From Hyphomicrobiales bacterium (GTDB lineage Bacteria > Pseudomonadota > Alphaproteobacteria > Rhizobiales > Rhizobiaceae), in NCBI GenBank assembly GCA_900465685.1, contig UEGR01000003.1, positions 1 through 64,000 on the forward strand: a stretch of 64,000 bases of DNA. The letters are read 5' to 3'. The position numbers were made by a program, and so were the translations under genes. Below the pieces are notes generated by a model, which ran no database searches, was not told where the DNA came from, and saw nothing but the letters and a program-made list of their open reading frames with translations. Shown piece by piece: positions 54,715-62,865 of the stretch. Every line of letters starts with the position of its first letter. The stretch's first letter is position 1.

Positions 54715-55368
54715 TTATTCAGGCGCAACAATGACGTCGCTGTCGTCATCTCCGGTAGCCGGGAAAGATGATATCCACAGGACGACCGCTTGGGTATCGG
54801 TCGTTGATGTGAGCGAGTGTTCCATTGTGCTGTCAAAATAGCAACTATCACCGGTGTTTAGAACCGTGGGCGAGTAGTGTTCGGTCGCCAAATTCACCGA
54901 GCCACTCATGACGTAGACGAATTCTTCTCCAGGGTGACGTGACGATTTCAAGCGGTCACCATCAATATTTGGATCAATCTTTGCAATTACAGGAAAAAAC
55001 TTCTTTTGTGCGATGTCCGAAGACAGGATTTCGTAGCGATAATGCTTTGAGCGAATATGGATGCCTTCACCTTTACGCACCACGCTTCGACGCCCAACGC
55101 CGATCAGGCTCGCGGAGTCATTAAACAGCGCCTCGATATGCACATTCAGTCCGTGTGCCAAGCGCAACATATTGTCATATGTAGGTGACATCCGTGCGTT
55201 CTCAACTTTTGATATGGTTGAGGCCGCGAGGCCAGCGCGAGTCGCCAAATCTCTCACGGTCCACCCCCTCTGTTGTCGTAAAGCTCGGATACGCTCACCG
55301 AATTCGCGCATCCGTTTATGTAGCTCAGTATCGTCTGGGGAAATGTCGACGTCGTTTGGTTCAATCAT
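54715..55368 (-). CDS. XRE-type regulator with C-terminal cupin domain
   Basis: The 217-residue protein has a helix-turn-helix (GERIRALRQQRGWTVRDLATRAGLAASTISKVENARMSP split across residues about 24-62) and a cupin sensor (SSRHPGEEFVYVMSGSVNL ... LNTGDSCYFDSTMEHSL). This combination is typical of small-molecule-responsive regulators of amino-acid catabolism. It is convergent with the ABC pair and divergent from the ketimine reductase gene, which it may control. Confidence 0.85.
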   Translation of the reverse strand: MIEPNDVDISPDDTELHKRMREFGERIRALRQQRGWTVRDLATRAGLAASTISKVENARMSPTYDNMLRLAHGLNVHIEALFNDSASLIGVGRRSVVRKGEGIHIRSKHYRYEILSSDIAQKKFFPVIAKIDPNIDGDRLKSSRHPGEEFVYVMSGSVNLATEHYSPTVLNTGDSCYFDSTMEHSLTSTTDTQAVVLWISSFPATGDDDSDVIVAPE

Positions 55369-55654
55369 TAAGTGCTTTGCCCTTGGAGACCACTTTTACA
55401 GCTCCGAATATGTTTCGCTAAGACTTTGTATTACCGCGATATTATAAAGCCGATAGCCAGAGCGTTGCTCGTAACATACCGCATTCATCAGTTGGACGTC
55501 ATAGCTGATATTTCCAATTGACTCCACTTCCGAAGCGGTGTTCATTATCGGAAACAAAAAAGCAAATAGGAAACAATGCATCCATTCGCTAGATGCAGGT
55601 CGACCTGTTTGATCCGAAATTCAATGGAGAACAGGGGAAACCGTGGAGCACCGA

Positions 55655-56677
55655 ATGAACTTCGCAGAGCTAAAAGCTCTGTTGGCGACTGTCTTTTTAT
55701 CAAACGGTTGTTCGGAATATACAGCAGAAATCCTGGCGCATAATTGCGCGTGTGCTGAACGAGATGGAAGTACCAGTCACGGAACGTTTCGCATGCCTGG
55801 TTACGTGAGTTCCTTGAACGGCGGGTGGGTTGACGGCCGAGCTCAGCCAGTGATCGAAGATTGCGGAGGAGCGCTGATCCGGGTTGATGCACAAAATGGC
55901 TTCGCAGTGGTTGCTCACGCAGATGTCCAGCCGTTGGCAGTGGAACGTGCCAAGGAGTTAGGCGTAGCAATTATCGCAATCAGAAACTCCCATCATTTGG
56001 GTGCTCTCTATCTGGACGTTGAACCATATGCTGAGCAGGGGCTACTTGCCTTGTCGGTGGTGAATTCTATGGCGGTCGTCACTCATCCGGGTGGAAGACA
56101 ACCCGTTTACGGAACAAATCCGATAGCTTTTGCAACTCCTCGTAGTGAGGAGCCTCCCTTTTTATTTGATATGGCTACCTCGTCTATGGCGCATGGAGAT
56201 CTCAGTGTCCTTGCTCGTGACGGTAGATCGGCCCCTCCAGGCGCAGGCGTAGATAAATTCGGCAAAATGTCTACCGATCCGTCAGCGATCCTGAACGGTG
56301 GCGCACTTCTACCGTTCGGAGGACATAAAGGAGCGGCTCTATCAATAATGTGCGAGATTCTATGTGCAGCTCTTACGGGTGGACAGTTTTCCTCTGAATG
56401 TGATCTGGCAAAGCAACCAGGGGCTCACACACCTCGTACTGGGCAAACGGTAATAGTCGTTGATCCTCGTTACGGAGCTGGAAACCTACCGCCAACTGCA
56501 CAGCGGGTGCAGCAACTCATCGAAACTATTCGAAACAGTGGTGTTGAACGTTTGCCGGGAGAACGCCGCTTTGCGTTTCGTACCGAGGCGGCAGACGTGG
56601 GGATTCCAATTAGCGTGACGCTGAAGCAGAGCTTGATCGCAATGATCTCACCGGATCAAGCAACCATGAATGCATAA
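55655..56677 (+). CDS. Ldh2/DpkA-type ketimine reductase (copy 2, SHG intact)
   Basis: A 340-residue paralogue of the protein at 38713, started at ATG 55655 (GGAG upstream). It retains SHGTFR (41-46), IRNSHHLGALYLDVE, YGTNPIAFATPR and GGHKGAALSIMCEILCA. Relatives reduce delta1-pyrroline-2-carboxylate or delta1-piperideine-2-carboxylate with NADPH. It fits the product of an imino-acid dehydratase such as the enzyme at 58162 two genes downstream. Confidence 0.85.
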   Translation: MNFAELKALLATVFLSNGCSEYTAEILAHNCACAERDGSTSHGTFRMPGYVSSLNGGWVDGRAQPVIEDCGGALIRVDAQNGFAVVAHADVQPLAVERAKELGVAIIAIRNSHHLGALYLDVEPYAEQGLLALSVVNSMAVVTHPGGRQPVYGTNPIAFATPRSEEPPFLFDMATSSMAHGDLSVLARDGRSAPPGAGVDKFGKMSTDPSAILNGGALLPFGGHKGAALSIMCEILCAALTGGQFSSECDLAKQPGAHTPRTGQTVIVVDPRYGAGNLPPTAQRVQQLIETIRNSGVERLPGERRFAFRTEAADVGIPISVTLKQSLIAMISPDQATMNA

Positions 56678-56772
56678 ATTATGTGAACGCTTCCATTCGA
56701 CAGCGGCGCTAGTGAATTAATCAGGCTGATTTATGAGCTTTGTAAACAACTCTATTCAAAAGGGGAAATTTA

Positions 56773-58065
56773 ATGGACGCGCAAGCGCAAACGCAGCCTT
56801 CGTCGACACAACGAAGGAAAGCATTGATTGCAAGCCTTATCGGTAGCTCAATTGAATGGTTCGATTATTTTTTGTACGGTACGGCAGCAGCCCTGGTTTT
56901 CAATAAGTTATACTTTCCTGCAGAGGATCCAACCGTTGCTTTACTATTGTCTTACCTTTCATTCTCGTTGACATTTTTTATCCGGCCGTTCGGTGGCATC
57001 ATATTTTCTCACGTTGGTGACCGGATTGGTCGCAAAAAGACGCTCGTCATTACGTTGTCATTGATGGGTATTGCTACGATCGGGATTGGTTTATTGCCTA
57101 CCTATGATCACATCGGCATTTGGGCTCCGATACTGCTCATTCTGCTCCGGCTGGTTCAAGGGCTCGGCATTGGCGGGGAGTGGGGCGGTGCGCTCTTGTT
57201 GGCGGTGGAGTACGCACCGAAGAATAAGAAAGGCTTTTATGGTAGTATTCCACAGACAGGGGTGACGATTGGAATGTTATTGGCGACCCTTTGCGTCACG
57301 GCAATTCTCTTGCTACTTCCGGAAGAAAGCTTTCTCTCCTGGGGTTGGAGAATTCCTTTTCTGCTAAGTGCTACGCTTGTGTTCCTGGGGTTGTGGATCC
57401 GATCTGGAATCGACGAAACACCAGAATTCAAGAAAGTTAAGGCCGCTGGTGCCATCGTTAAATTTCCGCTCGCAGTGACTCTCAAGACGCAATGGCGGGA
57501 AGTCCTGATCGCCGCTGGGCTCAAGATTGTGGATACAGCACCGTTTTATATCTTCACCACCTTCGTTGTAAGCTATGCCGTCAGCAATCTAGGTTACTCA
57601 CGGGAGAGCATTCTCACTGCAGTTATGATTGGCGCGGCGGTGTCCTCGGTGATGATACCAACGATGGGGTGGCTGTCGGACCATATCGGTCGGAAAACTG
57701 TCTTCTCCACCGGGGCCTTCCTGGTTGGAGCATTCATATTCCCCTATTTCTATATGGTGAACAGCCAAAGTATCGCCTTATTAACGCTTGCTACCGTGCT
57801 GATGTTTGGTATCTTTTGGTCACCCATCACGGCGGTACTGGGGCCATTAACATCGGAAATTTTCAGCCCGCAGGTACGCTATACCGGTGTTACACTTGGA
57901 TATCAGGTCGGAGCAGCGTTGGCAGGTGGGACGGCACCTCTGATAGCAACATGGCTGCTGTCTTACTATGGAACCTGGCACGCGGTTGCGGTCTACGTTC
58001 TGATTACGGTCGCACTGTCGTTGATCGCGGCATTCGCGATACGAAAGCGAAAGCTCATTTCATAA
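56773..58065 (+). CDS. MHS-family MFS transporter
   Basis: A 430-residue protein with twelve predicted helices. SSIEWFDYFLYGTAAALVF at TM1, GDRIGRKKTLVITL after TM2, RLVQGLGIGGEWGGALLLA and the C-terminal repeat DHIGRKTVF are signatures of the metabolite:H+ symporter (ShiA/KgtP/ProP) family. It may import proline-like or betaine-like compounds or organic acids. It lies between the ketimine reductase and the second racemase homologue. GGGGAAA precedes the ATG. Confidence 0.9.
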   Translation: MDAQAQTQPSSTQRRKALIASLIGSSIEWFDYFLYGTAAALVFNKLYFPAEDPTVALLLSYLSFSLTFFIRPFGGIIFSHVGDRIGRKKTLVITLSLMGIATIGIGLLPTYDHIGIWAPILLILLRLVQGLGIGGEWGGALLLAVEYAPKNKKGFYGSIPQTGVTIGMLLATLCVTAILLLLPEESFLSWGWRIPFLLSATLVFLGLWIRSGIDETPEFKKVKAAGAIVKFPLAVTLKTQWREVLIAAGLKIVDTAPFYIFTTFVVSYAVSNLGYSRESILTAVMIGAAVSSVMIPTMGWLSDHIGRKTVFSTGAFLVGAFIFPYFYMVNSQSIALLTLATVLMFGIFWSPITAVLGPLTSEIFSPQVRYTGVTLGYQVGAALAGGTAPLIATWLLSYYGTWHAVAVYVLITVALSLIAAFAIRKRKLIS

Positions 58066-58076
58066 GTGGATTCGTC

Positions 58077-58109
58077 AGGCGTTGAAGCATCTCGGATGCT
58101 TCAACGCCT
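58077..58109. terminator. strong hairpin without U tract after MHS gene
   Basis: AGGCGTTGAAGCAT and its exact complement flank a five-base loop (CTCGG): 14 paired bases. No T run follows, so it may be a partial terminator or an mRNA-stabilising structure that sets the ratio of transporter to racemase homologue. Confidence 0.6.
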
Positions 58110-58161
58110 CGGTCCTGTGTCGATGAACGATCCATATTCTGGTTGGTGAGGAGCTCTTGAT

Positions 58162-59187
58162 ATGCGTTGGAACAGAACTTTTACAGTCGTAGGTTGTCAT
58201 GCAGAAGGAGAAGTAGGGAACGTTGTTGTCGGGGGCATAGTCGATGTTCCGGGCGAGACAATGTTTGAGAAAAAAGAGTACTTGGAAGAAAATATGGATG
58301 AAATTCGCGGGCTGCTCCTGTTCGAGCCGCGCGGTGCCCCGTATGTGAATGCCAACATCATTCTACCTGCTTGTGATAAGACAGCTGACTTGGGCTATGT
58401 GATAGTCGAGAGTACTGAGTATCCGCCAATGTCAGGTTCGAACACGATGTGTGTCGCCACGGTCGCGCTGGAGACCGGTATTGTTCGAATGCAGGAACCC
58501 GAAACACGTTTGAGAATGGAAGCGCCAGCAGGGATTATCGAAACCAAGTGCACTTGTAAGGATGGAAAGGTTACACGAGTAGAGTTTACGAATGTTCCGG
58601 CTTTTGCACTTCATCTAGATACACCTGTCGAAGTGGAGGGCCTTGGAACAGTGCTGGTTGATACTTCTTATGGCGGTATGACTTTCGCTCACGTGAACGC
58701 AAAGGCTCTGGGTTTTGAAATACGCCCGGATGAAGCACGAGATATGTCTTTGTTGGGTAAGCGGATCAAAGCCGCTGTCAACGAGCAACTCGAAGTCGTG
58801 CATCCCGAGAACGAGAAAATCCGGAATGTTTCAAATGTTATTTTCGAGGGACCTGTCGAACGGCGCGATGGCATTTATGTAAGCAAGAATGGCACAGTTT
58901 GTTTGCATGGAAGACTGGACCGATCTCCTACGGGAACTGGAACAACATCCCGATTGGCGGTTATGTCTGCGAAGGGGCAGATTAAGCAAGATGAGCTGTT
59001 CAGAAATCATTCTATCACCGGTACGCATTTTGATAGTCGTATCGTCGCGTCCAGCAAGGTCGGATCATATCCGGGTGTGATCGTCACCATTGCGGGGCAG
59101 GCCTGGATTACCAGTGTTGGCCAGTATGGTGTAGATCCAACGGATCCTTATCCCCGGGGGCATCAGGTCTCTGATGTCTGGCTCTGA
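58162..59187 (+). CDS. proline racemase superfamily enzyme with Ser/Thr active site (copy 2)
   Basis: A 341-residue paralogue of the protein at 29932. [18 protein letters not shown] opens the fold, PPMSGSNT carries Ser91 in place of the first catalytic Cys, and DRSPTGTG carries Thr257 in place of the second. DPTDPYPRGHQVSDVWL closes it. The repeated Ser/Thr pair argues that this is a functional subgroup and not decay. It ends a rightward group with a ketimine reductase and an MFS carrier. Confidence 0.85.
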   Translation: MRWNRTFTVVGCHAEGEVGNVVVGGIVDVPGETMFEKKEYLEENMDEIRGLLLFEPRGAPYVNANIILPACDKTADLGYVIVESTEYPPMSGSNTMCVATVALETGIVRMQEPETRLRMEAPAGIIETKCTCKDGKVTRVEFTNVPAFALHLDTPVEVEGLGTVLVDTSYGGMTFAHVNAKALGFEIRPDEARDMSLLGKRIKAAVNEQLEVVHPENEKIRNVSNVIFEGPVERRDGIYVSKNGTVCLHGRLDRSPTGTGTTSRLAVMSAKGQIKQDELFRNHSITGTHFDSRIVASSKVGSYPGVIVTIAGQAWITSVGQYGVDPTDPYPRGHQVSDVWL

Positions 59188-59308
59188 GAACAAACACGTT
59201 GAGTTATGAATAAAGATTATCCGGCGGCCATAGATGCCGTCGGACGTCTGTTCTTCCCAAACTGCGCAACTTTGTCGGTGATTTTGAAAGCAAAAAGATG
59301 CCTACGAG

Positions 59309-60136
59309 TCAAGACCGCTTCAATTCAAACAATTTGGCTCGCTCCAGAACCCGCCTCGCTCGCTCCACCAACGGTCGATCTATCATCTCGCCATCAATCT
59401 GTTTGGCACCGCCGCTCTGCTCAAGTGAAAGCACGTGTTTGGACCAACGAATAGCGCTATCGCTTGGCTTGAATGATTTGAAAATGGTGTCGATCTGACT
59501 TGGATGAATGGCGAGTTTGCCACCGAAACCAAGTTTCACAGCATATTCGCATTCATCCACGCATGCCTCCCTGTCCTTGATGGAAGTACAAACACCATCC
59601 AATGGCGGCAAGAGGCGCGCCGCGCGCGAACGCCATACGATTTCACTGCGAGCAGATGCCAAAGCCATGCGATCATGTTCACAGCCGACGTCAAGAGCGA
59701 AGTCAACTGATCCAAATGCTGCTAATACGACACCATTCGTCTGCAGGATTTCGGAAAGGTTTAAAAGACCCACTGCAGTTTCTATCAGGGCAATCACGGG
59801 CTTATCTATGCCGATCTTTCCAACGAGTTGACGGATCGTCTCGGGACGTTCGGCTTTAGGCAACATGATCGTTGCCCCATGCAGTCCAGATACTGCGCTA
59901 ACATCGGCATCGTGCCACGGAGTATCGGCTGCGTTAATTCGAATGATTACGGGCGATTGAAAATCTGCTACCTTTGCTACGATAGCATGGCGAGCCTCAT
60001 CTTTATCCTTAGGAGCTACTGCGTCTTCCAGATCCAGAATGACTGAATCTGCGCCACTCGTATCAGCTTTTTCAAACCGATCAGATCTCGAGCCTGGTAC
60101 GAACAGCGGCGCTATCGGCGGGGCGAATTTCACCAT
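59309..60136 (-). CDS. HpcH/HpaI-type CoA-ester lyase (citramalyl-CoA lyase-like)
   Basis: The start at ATG 60136 (MVKFAPPIAPLFVPGSRSDRF) overlaps the upstream MaoC gene end by seven bases; 275 residues. Metal-binding acidic residues lie in LDLEDAVAPKDKDEAR, ALIETAVGLLNL and FGSVDFALDVG. It belongs to the CitE/malyl-CoA lyase family, which splits 3-hydroxyacyl-CoA into acetyl-CoA and a 2-oxo acid. With the hydratase and CoA transferase it fits citramalyl-CoA cleavage to pyruvate and acetyl-CoA. Confidence 0.85.
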   Translation of the reverse strand: MVKFAPPIAPLFVPGSRSDRFEKADTSGADSVILDLEDAVAPKDKDEARHAIVAKVADFQSPVIIRINAADTPWHDADVSAVSGLHGATIMLPKAERPETIRQLVGKIGIDKPVIALIETAVGLLNLSEILQTNGVVLAAFGSVDFALDVGCEHDRMALASARSEIVWRSRAARLLPPLDGVCTSIKDREACVDECEYAVKLGFGGKLAIHPSQIDTIFKSFKPSDSAIRWSKHVLSLEQSGGAKQIDGEMIDRPLVERARRVLERAKLFELKRS

Positions 60137-60969
60137 GCGGCACTCGCTCTCATTGTTATCGTACCTTCGCAAGTCGCAGCTTCAAGATCAATCTTGTCGC
60201 CAGATTGCGCCACGATCCGAAACAATAATGAAGACACTCCTGCTGCAGGATTAATGCCTCGAAAAGTGAAACTTTGCGGAGATCGGCCAAAGAATCTGGC
60301 AGCGATATTCAGAAGAAGCGTCGCTTGTAGAGGACCATGGATTACAAGACCCGGGTAATGTTCGACATCCCTGGCATAAGGATAATCGTAATGAATGCGA
60401 TGACCGTTAAATGTTAGAGCTGAATATCGAAAGAGCATTAGCGGGCTGATATCGATCTCGATTTGATAAATCGGATTCAAAGCGTGGTTTTCAGTAGGCG
60501 CTGATGAGGAACGCTCGAGATTCATATCGTCGCGATATACCAGTATCTGTTTTTCCCGGATGGCCTCGCCGCTGAGCGAGGATATTATGTGTCCTAAAGT
60601 GACGAAGCACAGCCTTCCCGTCCGACCTTGCTTTTCTTCAATGTTTTCGATCGCTGAACGTTTCTGGACTGTTTGGTTAAGACAAAGTGGTTTGAGAAAA
60701 GCCAGCTCTCCTGCGGCCCACATGCGACGGGGTAACGGAACTGGTGGGAGAAAATCGCCTTTTGCAGGGTGACCATCACGACCAAGTGAATCCAAATCGG
60801 CAATTACGGGGGCGAGGCACCAATGAAAACCAAGAGGAATTGTGTCGCTATCGGCATCAAACAGATAAGGTTTTAGTGTACTTCTGAAACTTGCGACCAG
60901 ACGCTCGGTTGGTAAGTCCACAGCAATGGTGTTCTTGTCAATCCAGTTCTCGAACTCCGCCATTTTCAT
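60130..60969 (-). CDS. MaoC-like (HTD2/FAS1-type) hydratase
   Basis: The 279-residue double-hotdog protein has a C-terminal motif HRIHYDYPYARDVEHYPG with LVIHGPLQATLLL, typical of mesaconyl-C4-CoA/itaconyl-CoA hydratases, and an N-terminal hotdog with RMWAAGELAFLKPL. Those enzymes add water to unsaturated C5-CoA esters to give citramalyl-CoA. It lies between the CoA transferase (five bases) and the lyase (overlap). Confidence 0.8.
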   Translation of the reverse strand: MKMAEFENWIDKNTIAVDLPTERLVASFRSTLKPYLFDADSDTIPLGFHWCLAPVIADLDSLGRDGHPAKGDFLPPVPLPRRMWAAGELAFLKPLCLNQTVQKRSAIENIEEKQGRTGRLCFVTLGHIISSLSGEAIREKQILVYRDDMNLERSSSAPTENHALNPIYQIEIDISPLMLFRYSALTFNGHRIHYDYPYARDVEHYPGLVIHGPLQATLLLNIAARFFGRSPQSFTFRGINPAAGVSSLLFRIVAQSGDKIDLEAATCEGTITMRASAAW

Positions 60970-60974
60970 ATCCT

Positions 60975-62120
60975 TTATGCGGGGAGAGCTCCGGAGAACT
61001 CAGTTCTTATTTGCGCAGTATCACGATCCAGCGCTGGTACTTGACGAGGTCCATCTTTATGAACCCGGTAACCCGGAGGGCGGGGGAGAGAGATAATTTT
61101 GCCACTTGGCAACAGCACTTCAATTCGTCGCAGTGCTTGATGTTTTGGCAGGTCAGCCACATTCGTTACGCGACCCCATGCGATCTGCGCTGCATTTAAT
61201 TTCGAGATTGCTTCCTCAAGGGAAAGGCAAGCGAATGCGGGCTCCAACTCTGAATCGAGAAGTTCTCGGTTGGCTACCCGAAGCGAATTGGTTTTGAATC
61301 GTTCATCATCAACCAGATCGGGCCGTTCGACCACTTTGGTGCAGAGCCGATACCATTCACTATTTTGCTGAATCGAAATCACCACCGCTTTGCCGTCTGA
61401 GCAATTAAACGGGCGGTACGGATAGATAGAAGCATGAGCGAGGCCGTATCGCTTCGTTTCCCGATCGGCATATTCGTAATGCAACAATGGCACAGACATC
61501 CAATCTGCCATGCCATCGAACATCGAGATTTCTATCACTTGTCCTCGTCCTGTACGACCACGCTGGAGAAGGGCCTCCAATATAGCCGCGTGGGCGTTCA
61601 TACCGGTAGCGATATCTGCCACGGATACGCCGACTTTACTGGCCGTCTCAGGTGAACCGGTGACAGAGCATAGCCCGCTCTCCGCTTGGACCAGCATATC
61701 GTAGGCGCGCATTTCGGCCGCAGGCGTATCTTGGCCATATCCTACAATGTTCACGGCGATCAGCGTCGGATAGCGCTCAGTTAGTTCGGTTTTCGACAAG
61801 CCCAGTCGGTCGATGGCACCCGGAGCGAGGTTTTGAACAAAGACGTCTGCGTGTTCCAACATGCGATGCAGAAGTGCTAAATCATCGGCATTTTTCAGGT
61901 CTAAAGTTGCACTCTCCTTGCCACGATTCAACCAGACGAAATAAGCCGAAACCCCTTCAACTGTAGTATCATAATGTCTCGCTGTTTCCCCTTCGACACG
62001 CTCGATTTTTATGACTCTTGCGCCAGCGTCGGCGAGTTTGAGAGTGCAAAGAGGAGCGGCCACGGCTTGTTCAATTGAAACAACGAGGACTCCGTCAAGT
62101 GGCAGATTGGTATCAGACAT
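60975..62120 (-). CDS. CaiB/BaiF family III CoA transferase
   Basis: The product has 381 residues. Catalytic Asp169 lies in GVSVADIATGMNAHAAILEAL, and N-terminal VVSIEQAVAAPLCTLKLADAGARVIKIER is the family opening. It transfers CoA between dicarboxylates, here probably activating the pathway substrate with succinyl-CoA or similar, as in itaconate, mesaconate or methylsuccinate catabolism. Its start overlaps the quinone-oxidoreductase end by eight bases. Confidence 0.9.
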   Translation of the reverse strand: MSDTNLPLDGVLVVSIEQAVAAPLCTLKLADAGARVIKIERVEGETARHYDTTVEGVSAYFVWLNRGKESATLDLKNADDLALLHRMLEHADVFVQNLAPGAIDRLGLSKTELTERYPTLIAVNIVGYGQDTPAAEMRAYDMLVQAESGLCSVTGSPETASKVGVSVADIATGMNAHAAILEALLQRGRTGRGQVIEISMFDGMADWMSVPLLHYEYADRETKRYGLAHASIYPYRPFNCSDGKAVVISIQQNSEWYRLCTKVVERPDLVDDERFKTNSLRVANRELLDSELEPAFACLSLEEAISKLNAAQIAWGRVTNVADLPKHQALRRIEVLLPSGKIISLPRPPGYRVHKDGPRQVPALDRDTAQIRTEFSGALPA

Positions 62121-62853
62121 TTCTCTGTACCCCCGATCTCGCCAGAACTCCGGGTTTCAAACGCTCGTTCGCTCCGTAATCTTCGGCAGAATGGAAGAAC
62201 AAGCGAGGTGTTGTCTCGATCTCGGTGAGCCGCTTTCTAAAAGCTTCCAGATATGCGGTTCTGCCGTCATCGCCTACACGTCCGGGCATGTAGGCAATAA
62301 ACGGCGGAAGGACATCAAAACCGCTGTATCTGAAAAGGCCGTTGTGTATCGGCCAGAGCACCGTAAGGATATCGCCGTCTATGCCATCAGGCGCATATGT
62401 GTCTGCGGAGGTTCCAGTCGTGGCAGCCACCATGGCGAGCTTGCCCTTGAACATACCAGTATCGTATTTCCGGCCTGCTATATAGGCGAAGCCACGAGCA
62501 AAGACCCTGTCTGCCCACCCCTTAAGGATCGCTGGCATTCCAAACCACCACACCGGGAACTGGAAAATGATAAAATCTGCTGCCCTGACTTTTTCGATTT
62601 CAGCTTGGATGTCCGGTGCCAGCTTGCCATTTTCGTAGGCGGAGGTCTGTTCTTTAGGCAGACTGAAGAAATCGTTGTTGGTAAGATCGCCGACAATATC
62701 GCCCTTGCCCGCCACGGGATTAAAGTCAATCGCGTACAGATCGCTTACTGTGACAGTGTGCCCTTCTGCTTCAAGCGTAGCAACGGCTATGTCCTTCATT
62801 GCACCGTTGAAAGATTTGGTCTCAGGATGGGCGTAAACGATTAATACGTTCAA
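62113..62853 (-). CDS. NAD(P)H:quinone oxidoreductase, flavodoxin_2 fold
   Basis: A 246-residue flavoprotein of the NQO/MdaB type: VLIVYAHPETKSFNGAM at the FMN/FAD phosphate loop, FIIFQFPVWWFGMPAILKGW and MFKGKLAMVAATTGTS. It reduces quinones by two electrons. Its place inside the CoA operon is not explained by the core chemistry; it may deal with reactive unsaturated acids or supply reductant. Confidence 0.85.
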   Translation of the reverse strand: MNVLIVYAHPETKSFNGAMKDIAVATLEAEGHTVTVSDLYAIDFNPVAGKGDIVGDLTNNDFFSLPKEQTSAYENGKLAPDIQAEIEKVRAADFIIFQFPVWWFGMPAILKGWADRVFARGFAYIAGRKYDTGMFKGKLAMVAATTGTSADTYAPDGIDGDILTVLWPIHNGLFRYSGFDVLPPFIAYMPGRVGDDGRTAYLEAFRKRLTEIETTPRLFFHSAEDYGANERLKPGVLARSGVQRNV

Positions 62854-62865
62854 GGGAAACTACTC

